From: Acutalibacter muris
GTDB lineage: Bacteria > Bacillota > Clostridia > Oscillospirales > Acutalibacteraceae
Assembly (NCBI RefSeq): GCF_002201475.1
Contig: NZ_CP021422.1
Span: 620,001-684,000 of the forward strand
DNA: 64,000 nt
Reading direction: 5' to 3'
Part shown: positions 44,291 through 51,830 of the stretch, piece by piece
Layout of the letters: each line of letters starts with the position of its first letter
Position numbering within the stretch: the first letter of the stretch is position 1
Notes under the pieces: generated by a model
Seen by the model: only the letters and a program-made list of their open reading frames with translations
Database searches by the model: none
What the model was told of the DNA's origin: nothing
Translations under genes and position numbers: made by a program

Positions 44291-44339
44291 TTGGGAGCCA
44301 CTTCCTTACGAAGTGGCTCCCAACCACGCGGTTTTTTGC
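44291..44339 (+). terminator. Terminator-like hairpin at the right edge of the mobilizable unit
   Basis: TTGGGAGCCACTTC and GAAGTGGCTCCCAA form a perfect 14-bp stem with loop CTTAC, followed by ACGCGGTTTTTTGC (44326-44339), identical to the tail of the hairpin at 32647-32693 in opposite orientation. Between here and 44496 no gene is seen, only smaller hairpins (GAGGGCCA/TGGCCCTC at 44447-44477). Confidence 0.65.
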
Positions 44340-44495
44340 ATCTCAAAAGGCTGGATTTCGAAAGTGCGAAAACGTGGATGGCAAAACGGCGTTTTGGCTT
44401 TGCGGCAGGAACCGAACTCTCACAATAACAGAATAAAGAGAAACCGGAGGGCCAGCGGAGATGATCTGTTGGCCCTCTCATGGTAGAAATACATA

Positions 44496-44542
44496 GCCGG
44501 TCGCTGGGGAACTCCCCCGAAAACAAGCGACCGGCTTTTTTT
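44496..44542 (+). terminator. Intrinsic terminator upstream of the ArdA-like operon
   Basis: GCCGGTCGCT (44496-44505) pairs with AGCGACCGGC (44526-44535), followed by seven T. It ends 22 nt before the next ATG, so it may act as an attenuator for the following operon. Confidence 0.8.
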
Positions 44543-44564
44543 ATTTCAGGAAGGAGCTGAACCT

Positions 44565-45695
44565 ATGATAACCTTAAAAATCTGGCACGGCCCCATGCGG
44601 ACCACGCTGGCCCTCCCCCTGCGAGAAGCAGAAATTCAAAAGGAACTCGTTAAGGCGTTCCGCACTGCGCCCTTCAAAGTCACCGCCGACAATGTGTCTC
44701 CAGAGGCGCTGGCGATGCTGAATGGGAAAGAAATCGATCTGGACGAGCTGAACTTCCTCGCCAAAAGCCTCGACCGGTTCACCCCATATGAGCAAGAGCA
44801 GTTTCTGGCAGCGGTGCAGGTGGAGCAACCCTCAGACCTCAAGTCCCTCATCAACCTGTCTTTTAATATGGAAAGATATACGCTGGTGCAAAACGTAACC
44901 GACCTGGCTGCTGTGGGCAGGAAATACTTGCTCAATAAGATGGGCGCTCTGCCCGCTTCCGAAATCGACAAACTCGACTTCGAGCAGGCAGGCCGTGACC
45001 TGCTGACCAGCGGAAATGGGACTCCCACCATATGCGGCCTGCTTTTTGCAAGCAAAGATGTGCCGTACCGTGAAGTCTATCACGGCGCAACTTTTCCCTA
45101 CTGCGAACCCCGCCGGGACATTATTGCCGTCGCGCAGATGGAGTACGGCCCCAAAACCGAGTACCTGTACCTGCCGGAAGATGAACTCGCTGTCATCAAA
45201 GCGGCCAGGCGGATGGGTGCGCCCTCCCCGGATATGTGCAAGGTGGCGTTCACGGATTTCATGCTGGACAATTCCATGTGGATACAGCACTTGGAAACCA
45301 TGCTGCGGGATCATGGCCTCGGGGTGGCAAACGAACTGGCTGACGCATTTCCGAAAACCACGGAAGGTATGGAGAAGCTGGCTGCGGTTGTGGAATACGC
45401 CGATGTTTCCGGCAGCGGGGACATTATGCGTGTGGCCCGGCATCTGGAGGATTTTGTGTTCATCAAAGACGCGGAAACAGACGAAGATGTAGGCCATCAC
45501 TTTGTCAGTTTTGACAGCGAGTATCGCGTTTCGCCGGAGTTGGCAGACTATATCGACTTTGACGCCCTGGGCAATCAGATCAGTGAGGATCGAGAGGGGC
45601 AGTTTGTGGAAGGAGGCTTCGTCTGCATGGACAGCGGCTGTTCGCTGGAAATGATTTTGGACGATGACCTGGACCTTGCAATGAGGGGGATTTAG
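44565..45695 (+). CDS. ArdA-like antirestriction protein
   Basis: 376 residues, acidic, without membrane segments. The N-terminal half (DELNFLAKSLDRFTPYEQEQ, YTLVQNVTDLAAVGRKYLLN) matches the ArdA-like proteins of Clostridia conjugative elements. ArdA mimics B-form DNA and blocks type I restriction enzymes when an element enters a new host. The C-terminal region is also acidic and ends in DDDLDLAMRGI. AGGAAGGAG precedes the ATG. One nucleotide separates it from the next gene. The DNA-mimic role is by family analogy. Confidence 0.7.
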   Translation: MITLKIWHGPMRTTLALPLREAEIQKELVKAFRTAPFKVTADNVSPEALAMLNGKEIDLDELNFLAKSLDRFTPYEQEQFLAAVQVEQPSDLKSLINLSFNMERYTLVQNVTDLAAVGRKYLLNKMGALPASEIDKLDFEQAGRDLLTSGNGTPTICGLLFASKDVPYREVYHGATFPYCEPRRDIIAVAQMEYGPKTEYLYLPEDELAVIKAARRMGAPSPDMCKVAFTDFMLDNSMWIQHLETMLRDHGLGVANELADAFPKTTEGMEKLAAVVEYADVSGSGDIMRVARHLEDFVFIKDAETDEDVGHHFVSFDSEYRVSPELADYIDFDALGNQISEDREGQFVEGGFVCMDSGCSLEMILDDDLDLAMRGI

Positions 45696-45696
45696 C

Positions 45697-46542
45697 ATGA
45701 TAAAAGTTAAAATCGCCAACAAAAACGGGGCAGAACTTGAGCGGGAACTGCCCACCGACATTCATCAGCTCTACCATGATATGCGGGAGGCTGGCATCAG
45801 CAGGCCGCCCAAAAACATCCTGCTCCATGACGATAAGGACGTGGAAGTCACCCTGTCCTCCGACAGCAAGATCGGCAACCGCCTGCTACGGGTGTTCGGC
45901 AAGAACGACACCCTGGCTGACGCCAACACCGTGGCCTTTGCCGTCAGTTCCGCCAGAGAAGAAATTCTCACAGACCTGGAGCAGAACATCGTCCACAATC
46001 AGTACCTCATCAAAGAAATGCTGTTCGATGATATCAAAGCCATGACCCAGGCCGCCGGGCCGGTCAAGCTGACGTTCTACTGCCCCCTGGTGGGCCAACT
46101 GGATGATGGCGAGTGCGACGAGTATATCGAGGTTGGCAGCGGTTTTCTGACCGCGTACCAAGACCAAATCGAGCTGGGCATTGCCGATGAGCAGGTCCCC
46201 GAAATGGGCGATATGGCTCAGTATTTGGGCGATAATCCTGGAGTGGCAGATAAGCTCATGCCGGCTGTTTGGACGGTGGAGGAAATAGACGGCAGGCTCC
46301 TGGGCCGGATCGACTGCCACCTCAAGGAGCTGCTCACGCCGGACGAGATGGCGGATTTGCGGGAGGAAATCCTCGGGCAGTGTTCGGATGGGCTTGGAGA
46401 AGGTTTCGAGCAACGGCCCATCGAAACCGATGAGGGCGACTTGTATGTTTCGTATTGGAACAGCAGTGATGATTATTTTCTCTGCACCGAGGATGAGTTA
46501 GATGAACATTTGGAACCCCATCAAGGGATGGGCGGAATCTGA
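45697..46542 (+). CDS. Acidic ArdA-associated protein
   Basis: 281 residues, strongly acidic, no membrane helices. The N-terminus (KVKIANKNGAELERELPTDI) looks like the front of the ArdA-like protein upstream, and the end (YWNSSDDYFLCTEDELDEHL) is repetitive acidic. It may be a second DNA-mimic or a paralogue of the preceding gene; I cannot assign a specific family. It is co-transcribed with the ArdA-like gene and the DUF4314 gene. Confidence 0.55.
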   Translation: MIKVKIANKNGAELERELPTDIHQLYHDMREAGISRPPKNILLHDDKDVEVTLSSDSKIGNRLLRVFGKNDTLADANTVAFAVSSAREEILTDLEQNIVHNQYLIKEMLFDDIKAMTQAAGPVKLTFYCPLVGQLDDGECDEYIEVGSGFLTAYQDQIELGIADEQVPEMGDMAQYLGDNPGVADKLMPAVWTVEEIDGRLLGRIDCHLKELLTPDEMADLREEILGQCSDGLGEGFEQRPIETDEGDLYVSYWNSSDDYFLCTEDELDEHLEPHQGMGGI

Positions 46543-46555
46543 AGGAGGTATCACA

Positions 46556-46852
46556 ATGAACGAATGGGATAAACTGCACCGGCAGGCAGAACGGTACAAG
46601 GCCGAGTATCCGTCCGGCACCAGAATTATGCTGCTGAGCATGGGCGAGGATATGCACCGTGTCGAGGATAACACACGCGGCACTGTGCTCACCGTCGATG
46701 ACATCGGCACCCTGCACTGCAAGTTCGACAATGGCCGGTCGCTGGGCCTCATCCCCAACGAGGACTCCTTCCGCAAGCTGACCGAGGAAGAACTGGCAGA
46801 GGAACAGGAGCCGGATATAGATGAGGATGAAGATTTCGGCATGAAGATGTAG
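46556..46852 (+). CDS. DUF4314 protein, intact copy
   Basis: 98 residues with a small beta-barrel pattern (YPSGTRIMLLSMGEDMHRVE, GTVLTVDDIGTLHCKFDNGR, GLIPNEDSFR) and an acidic tail. GAAGGAGG lies 7 nt before ATG 46556. It provides the reference for the interrupted copy at 27068-27400, where the same two halves are separated by a hairpin element. Function unknown; it is a regular accessory gene of Clostridia conjugative elements. Confidence 0.8.
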   Translation: MNEWDKLHRQAERYKAEYPSGTRIMLLSMGEDMHRVEDNTRGTVLTVDDIGTLHCKFDNGRSLGLIPNEDSFRKLTEEELAEEQEPDIDEDEDFGMKM

Positions 46853-46886
46853 GAGGTGTTTCAATTTTGGATAGGTCGGATGGCGC

Positions 46887-48108
46887 ATGGCTATCCGATT
46901 TTTTGATATGTTCGCGGGGATCGGCGGGTTCCGCTCTGGCCTTGAGGCCGTGGGCGGGTTTGAATGCGTCGGCCACTGTGAGATAGACAAATATGCAAAT
47001 CAGGCATATAACGCTATGTATGATACGGAAGGAGAAGTGTTTTTTGCAGACGCCAGAACCATTGACCCGGCAGCGTTGCCGGATATCGACCTTATTTGCG
47101 GCGGCTTTCCTTGTCAGAGGTTTTCAATCGCTGGAAAACGGAGAGGATTTGCAGATGACGCCCGAGGGACTTTGTTCTTTGAAATCGCCCGTCTTGCCTC
47201 CGCTAAAAGACCTGCATTTCTGCTGCTTGAAAATGTTCCCGGATTGCAAAGTTGCGTGGCAACTTTTTCGCATCGACGGCTGCCGGACGTTTGCGACGAT
47301 CCTCAGTACGCTGGATGAACTGGGGTACGATGTCGCGTGGCAGGTGCTTAACAGCAAGGATTTTGGAGTCCCCCAATCCCGCAAGAGAGTGTATATTGTC
47401 GGATATCTTAGAGGCAGATGTTCCGGCGAAATACTTTCTTTCACAGACGCAAATGGAGCGGCTCTTGAGCAAGTCTTACCAGGGCCGGAAGGGTGCCGGG
47501 TCTACTCCCCAGCCGGAGTGTCCATCACCCTGACAAGCACTGCTGGAGGTTTTGGCGGCAGGAGCGGTCTCTACGATGTCACCCTGCCTATCAAAGTCAT
47601 GACCAAAGCTGGATACCAGCTTGCCCACCCTGGCGACAGCATCGATCTGGCCTATGCCACCATGAACACCCGGCGCGGCAGGGTTGGAGATAAAATCGCG
47701 CACACGGTCACCCCTGGAAATAATCAGGGGTATTTTTTTATTGACCTGAACGAAAGCCCGGAACTGACCGAAAACGCCAGGTGTCTGCTGGCCAACCAGG
47801 ATGCTGGTATTGGCAAGTTCAAGGGTGGGAAATCGGGCGTGTTTGTCGAGGGGCAAGCACCCTTTTCCATTCCTGTGCAAGACGCAGACGGCAAACTGCA
47901 TTATGGCAAAGTCCGCAAGCTCATGCCTATCGAATGCTGGCGGTTGCAGGGCTTTAGTGATGAACAGTTCCACAAAGCAGCCGCAACAGGGCTGTCTGAC
48001 GCACAGCTTTATAAGATGGCTGGGAATGCCGTCACCGTGCCTGTTATCTCCGCATTGGGCGAGAAAATCAAGGAAATATTTTGGAGGTCATCATGCCAAA
48101 CCATATAA
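46887..48108 (+). pseudogene. C5-cytosine DNA methyltransferase, frameshifted
   Basis: The first frame (46887-47318) has motif I FFDMFAGIGGFRSGLEA and motif IV GGFPCQRFSIAG with the catalytic Cys, then ENVPG. At 47248-47265 an 18-nt hairpin (AAAGTTGC-GTG-GCAACTTT) is inserted in frame where the family reads GLLSHDGG, and an extra C near 47274 shifts the frame. The other frame continues with motifs VIII-X (DFGVPQSRKRVYIVG, MPIECWRLQGF, LYKMAGNAVTVPV) to 48108. Unless slippage occurs, no full enzyme is made. In intact elements it would protect incoming DNA. Confidence 0.85.
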
Positions 48109-48809
48109 CAAATATCATTGAGATTAAGGGCGATCCTGCCAGGGTCAAAGCTCTGTTTGAGGCTGTCAAAAGCGATGAATATGGCCTCGGCTCCATTGAT
48201 TTCAACAAACTGGTGCCTATGCCGCCGGAGTTGGATATTGAGGAAGGGAGCCGCACAGACCGCGGTCTGAAAGCATACAAGGACTTCATCGAAGTCTACA
48301 CCTTTAACGGCAAGAAGGAAAACTTCGACTTGCTGAATATCCCCGAAAAGTCAGAGCAGGCATTTCTCCGGGTGCGGCCTGATATCGACCGTACCGCCTG
48401 GGATTTGGGCAGGCAGGCGTTTCAAAACAAGCAAAAGTATGGCATCACCAGTTGGTACGACTGGCGCATCAAAAACTGGGGTACGAAGTGGAACGCTTAC
48501 GGCTACGAGGACGGCGTCCAGTTTGACGGCAAATCTCTGTGTTTCCTGACGGCCTGGTCTCCGCCAACACCGATCGTGGCGAAGTTGGCTCAGTTGTATC
48601 CCGACCTGGATTTTACCCATCAGTGGGCCGACGAGGATATCGGGTACAACTGCGGCGAGGTGGAATATCACAACGGCGCGCCAGATGGTGAATTCTTTCC
48701 CGTTGGGCAGGAGGCTGTCGACTATGCCAACAGCCTGTGGGAAAACGATGGGCTGGAGGAAGATGAGGAAATGGACGAGGAAGAAAGTATGGGAGGGCTG
48801 AAGTTATGA
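48093..48809 (+). CDS. YubB/Api92-like ferredoxin-fold protein of the conjugative element
   Basis: 238 residues. It opens with MPNHITNIIEIKGDPARVKA and contains TSWYDWRIKNWGTKWNAYG, the hallmark of DUF1281/YubB-type proteins carried by plasmids and conjugative elements. ATG 48093 has GGAGG 5 nt upstream and overlaps the methyltransferase end. The C-terminal 20 residues are acidic. The fold resembles ferredoxin without an iron-sulfur cluster. Function unknown. The next gene overlaps by 4 nt. Confidence 0.75.
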   Translation: MPNHITNIIEIKGDPARVKALFEAVKSDEYGLGSIDFNKLVPMPPELDIEEGSRTDRGLKAYKDFIEVYTFNGKKENFDLLNIPEKSEQAFLRVRPDIDRTAWDLGRQAFQNKQKYGITSWYDWRIKNWGTKWNAYGYEDGVQFDGKSLCFLTAWSPPTPIVAKLAQLYPDLDFTHQWADEDIGYNCGEVEYHNGAPDGEFFPVGQEAVDYANSLWENDGLEEDEEMDEEESMGGLKL

Positions 48810-49192
48810 GTATCAAGCATATCACGACCAACGACCTGTGCCACATGAGAAACACCGAGGGGTTGGTTCTCCAGGGCTGCGGCGGTGACCTGCGGGAGTG
48901 GGTGGACGGCATCAACGAAATGCTGACCGAGGAAGGTATCCTGCGGGACGGCAGTAAGTTCAGTGACTGTTTGGCTTTTGAGCATGACGGGCTGACCTGC
49001 CTCCTGTTCCCCTTCGAGGGGGTCAACGTGGATATGGGCCGGTTGGCAATCTGGCGGCTGAAAACACATGACTCCTTCGGCGGCACCTGGCTGTCTGACT
49101 ACGTGCCGAATCGTCTGGGCGGCTTTGAAAGCTCACCATTAGAAGAACCCGTAGAAACCGAGGACATGGATGGCGGGCTGTCCATGAAATAA
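48806..49192 (+). CDS. Element protein of unknown function
   Basis: 128 residues, acidic, soluble. MSIKHITTNDLCHMRNTEGL begins the protein, whose start overlaps the previous stop as ATGA. The middle (REWVDGINEMLTEEGILRDG) looks helical and the end is acidic. I do not recognise a family with certainty. Coupled translation with the YubB-like gene suggests a common role in the transferred element. Confidence 0.65.
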   Translation: MSIKHITTNDLCHMRNTEGLVLQGCGGDLREWVDGINEMLTEEGILRDGSKFSDCLAFEHDGLTCLLFPFEGVNVDMGRLAIWRLKTHDSFGGTWLSDYVPNRLGGFESSPLEEPVETEDMDGGLSMK

Positions 49193-49208
49193 GAATATCA
49201 CAAATTTA

Positions 49209-49253
49209 GGCCGGTATCAATCGTTCAGAAAGCGATTGGTACCGGCCTTTTTT
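49209..49253 (+). terminator. Intrinsic terminator
   Basis: GGCCGGTATCAATCG pairs with CGATTGGTACCGGCC (one mismatch) and is followed by six T. It ends the run that begins at 44565. Confidence 0.88.
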
Positions 49254-49292
49254 CGTTTTCTGGACGATTTCCGGCATGGAAAAGAGATGATG

Positions 49293-50202
49293 ATGTATCA
49301 AATCGCCGGTATCTTGGGTGGGCAACAAAGCGCCCATCCTCCCCATTATCTACAGCCTGTTTCCCTTGGAATATGGCCGGTTTGTGGAGGTGTTCGGCGG
49401 CTCTGGGAGCGTGCTGCTGGGCAAGCCTCCTGACTCTTTTGAGGTGTACAACGACTTCGACCGCAATCTCACAAACCTGTTCCACTGCATGAAAGAACGG
49501 ACGATGGCGACTATCCGGGAGTTGGGGTTTTCCAACCTCAATTCCCGCGCGGATTTCCAGGCTATCAAGAAGTTTTTTCAACATGAACAATTCGATGACA
49601 GATTCCTGGAAGAAGAAATGGAAATGACGGAAATCTTGTTCCCACCGCCAGCGGCAGAGGAATTGCAGGCCATCCGGCAGCGCATCACCAAGGATTACGA
49701 CGTGCGCCAGGCGGCTATGTACCTGAAGTTACTGCGATATAGCTACTCCAGCGGAAAGAAATCTTTCGCCTCCCAGCCCTTCGACTTGCGGCGGCTGTTT
49801 GGCCTTATTCAGCAACTGGAGAGCAGATTGGCCAATGTGGTAATCGAAAATCAGGACTTTGAAACGCTCATCCACCACTATGATAGGCCTGACACCTTCT
49901 TCTATCTCGACCCGCCGTACTTCTCCACAGAGGATATGTACGCTGTGGAGTTTGCCTGGGCAGATCATGTTCGGCTGCGGGACACGGCGGCGAATATGCA
50001 GGGCCGGTTTCTGCTGTCCTACAACGATTGTGCAGAGATTCGAGAGTTGTACGACGGATTCCCCATTTTTGATTTCACCAGAGTCCACTCCATGGCTCAG
50101 CGGTATGAGGCCGGGAAGGAATTCAAGGAACTGCTCATCGGCAACTACGACCTGTTCGAGAGAGAAAAATCCAAGCCCGCTCAAATGAAATTTGAAATAT
50201 AG
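49293..50202 (+). pseudogene. D12-class adenine DNA methyltransferase with a 5-nt deletion near its start
   Basis: ATG 49293 begins MYQIAGILG; the family then continues W-V-G-N-K, but five nucleotides are missing at about 49317 and the frame changes. The rest is intact: VGNKAPILPIIYSLFPLEYG, FVEVFGGSGSVLL (motif I) and FFYLDPPYF with the DPPY motif. A GTG at 49318 could start a 294-residue product lacking the first ~10 residues, but it has no ribosome site. Either a pseudogene or a barely expressed methylase. It would methylate adenine in a specific site. Confidence 0.75.
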
Positions 50203-50214
50203 GATGTGATTATT

Positions 50215-50466
50215 TTGAAGAATGAACAATTTATTCTGGTGTCCGTGCCCCTGGAGATGTTCCTGGAGGCAGGCATCAGCACGGAGAGCATCATTCAGGT
50301 GAGTGCTCGAGAGGGGAAAATCATCCTCGATACCCCGGACAGCACCGAGGATTATGTCTGCGACCGGGATTGCGATAACTGCCCGCTTAATGCTGTCCCC
50401 TGCGAGTTTGATTGCAAGGGCTGCCCCTGCGAGGCCAACTGCGATGGAAGGGGGGTGGACGAATGA
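50215..50466 (+). CDS. Small cysteine-rich protein
   Basis: 83 residues. An N-terminal part (FILVSVPLEMFLEAGISTES) is followed by a cluster of nine Cys (CDRDCDNCPLNAVPC, then CKGCPCEANC) that probably binds zinc or an iron-sulfur centre. TTG 50215 has AGGATGTGATT as ribosome site; GTG 50206 lies within that site. The stop overlaps the AbrB gene start as ATGA, suggesting joint action. No family known to me. Confidence 0.6.
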   Translation: MKNEQFILVSVPLEMFLEAGISTESIIQVSAREGKIILDTPDSTEDYVCDRDCDNCPLNAVPCEFDCKGCPCEANCDGRGVDE

Positions 50467-50807
50467 AAAAGCTGCTGCGCATTTTGGGCAAGCGAGGGCG
50501 TATCACCATCCCCTTTGAAATCCGGCAGCGGGTGGGGTTTGTCTACAACGACGTGCTATCTTTCACCGAGAGTGAAGATGGGCGGTCGGTGGTTATCCGC
50601 AGGGAGAAGCTCTGCGATGACTGCCGGGGCAAGACCGTGAGCGCTATGGCGGATGACAGGACTATGTTGCTGGAACTGCTGGATTCGCTCCCCACGGAAC
50701 TCAAGAAAGCAGCTTTTGTGCAGCTTTCGGAAAGTCTCGGCAGGCTGCCCAAGAGGGAAATTCGAACTGGACCGCCGCGCATCCGGGAAGCGGAAACGCC
50801 CATGTGA
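50463..50807 (+). CDS. AbrB/SpoVT-like DNA-binding protein
   Basis: 114 residues. The first 50 form an AbrB/MazE swapped-hairpin pattern (LGKRGRITIPFEIRQRVGFV); a CxxC (LCDDC) and an acidic helical region follow. It probably represses genes of the element, possibly with the Cys-rich protein encoded just before. No toxin gene is adjacent, so an antitoxin role is not supported. Confidence 0.8.
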   Translation: MKKLLRILGKRGRITIPFEIRQRVGFVYNDVLSFTESEDGRSVVIRREKLCDDCRGKTVSAMADDRTMLLELLDSLPTELKKAAFVQLSESLGRLPKREIRTGPPRIREAETPM

Positions 50808-50902
50808 TTGGAGGTGTTCGCGTATAAAATCAATCCGCGCTCCGCCCAGATCGTGGGGCATTTCTGGCTGAATCTTTGTTGCATATTTATTCGGATTTGG
50901 TC

Positions 50903-50930
50903 TGGACTTTTCGGAAGTTTATGGTATGCT
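50903..50930 (+). promoter_or_regulatory. Candidate promoter of the lipoprotein gene
   Basis: TGGACT, 16-nt spacer, TATGCT with the extended TGG upstream, ending 36 nt before the ATG. Moderately good match. Confidence 0.5.
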
Positions 50931-50966
50931 TGTGGTCAAGAAAAACTCCAAGAAAGGATGAAATCC

Positions 50967-51743
50967 ATGAAGAAAATCTTGACCGCTATTATAGCCGCCG
51001 CCCTGCTGGTCAGCAGCGCCGGGTGCCAGGTACAACAGCCCCAGGCACCACATTCAGAGCCGGAACCCGCGCCCCAGGCGCTCATCTTGAATGTAGCCTC
51101 GCCCAACGATACCAGTGAGGAACGCATTTACACGAGCGCTGTCATAGAGCAGATCACAGCTGGCCTCAAGGTTAAACTGGATACGGCAGATAAGAAGAAA
51201 GTGGAGCCAAAAGCCTCCCCTGCCGCCCAGCGGAAAGAGGTGCAGGAGTCGGAAAAACAGCCAGAAAATCCTGCCATAGAGTCAAAAGCAGCGACAGCAA
51301 CTCCCACTCCCGAACCGCCTGCCACCGAGCCTGACGCCTACCTGAAAGTCACCGTAAGGGCAACTCCCACCCCGCCGCCAGCGGCTACTACTGCGCCGAC
51401 TCCTACACCGGAGCCGCCAGTCCCCACTCCCGCACCTGCCGGGCCTACCCCTGCCCCGGCAGAACCCACACCGGAGCCGGTCATAGAGGAACCCACCTTC
51501 GACATCGGCTACTGGATCGGATACGCCCAAAGCTGCGCGCAAGGGTTGGGCCTGCGGCTGGAAAGCAGCGCGGTGGACTGCTGGGATAACCCCATCGGGG
51601 CCGGGCCGCACAGTACCTGCCTGGAGAGGGACATCAGCAGCCGATTGAATAGATATGCAAACGACCCGGATATCACCGATGTGTGGGTGTGGTACGAATC
51701 CACCGGGAACAACACCTACAACATCTATATCGGGTACGCATGA
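50967..51743 (+). CDS. Pro-rich lipoprotein with PASTA-like C-terminal domain
   Basis: 258 residues. Signal peptide with lipobox VSSAGC gives a membrane lipoprotein with Cys20. Then a polar stretch, a long linker of Pro-Thr/Pro-Ala repeats (about 110-175) and a compact C-terminal domain (GYWIGYAQSCAQGLGLRLES ... NTYNIYIGYA). The linker suits passage through the wall. AAAGGAT is 7 nt before ATG 50967. The surface domain could sense or bind something; a relation to PASTA folds is a guess. A terminator follows. Confidence 0.75.
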   Translation: MKKILTAIIAAALLVSSAGCQVQQPQAPHSEPEPAPQALILNVASPNDTSEERIYTSAVIEQITAGLKVKLDTADKKKVEPKASPAAQRKEVQESEKQPENPAIESKAATATPTPEPPATEPDAYLKVTVRATPTPPPAATTAPTPTPEPPVPTPAPAGPTPAPAEPTPEPVIEEPTFDIGYWIGYAQSCAQGLGLRLESSAVDCWDNPIGAGPHSTCLERDISSRLNRYANDPDITDVWVWYESTGNNTYNIYIGYA

Positions 51744-51768
51744 TAACAAAAACTTAACACTAACACCA

Positions 51769-51801
51769 AGCGCACTGTGAAACCACGGTGCGCTTTTTTT
51801 G
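51769..51801 (+). terminator. Terminator between the lipoprotein and adhesin genes
   Basis: AGCGCACTGTG and CACGGTGCGCT (one G-T pair) close on AAAC and are followed by a run of T. The adhesin start lies 30 nt downstream, so readthrough may regulate it. Confidence 0.82.
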
Positions 51802-51830
51802 ATGCCCAAAAGGGCAGAAAAGGAGAGAAT

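Larger units (their letters stand above)
32647..44339. mobile_element. Tn4451-like integrative mobilizable element (approximate limits)
   Basis: The segment contains a large serine recombinase, TnpW-like protein, relaxase, MobC, probable oriT, TnpV sequences and a cargo of sigma factors and ABC exporter genes. The unit is bracketed by inverted copies of a hairpin plus ACGCGGTTTTTTGC. True ends should be short direct repeats near the recombinase gene; I could not identify them, so the limits are those of the bracketing hairpins. Confidence 0.5.
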
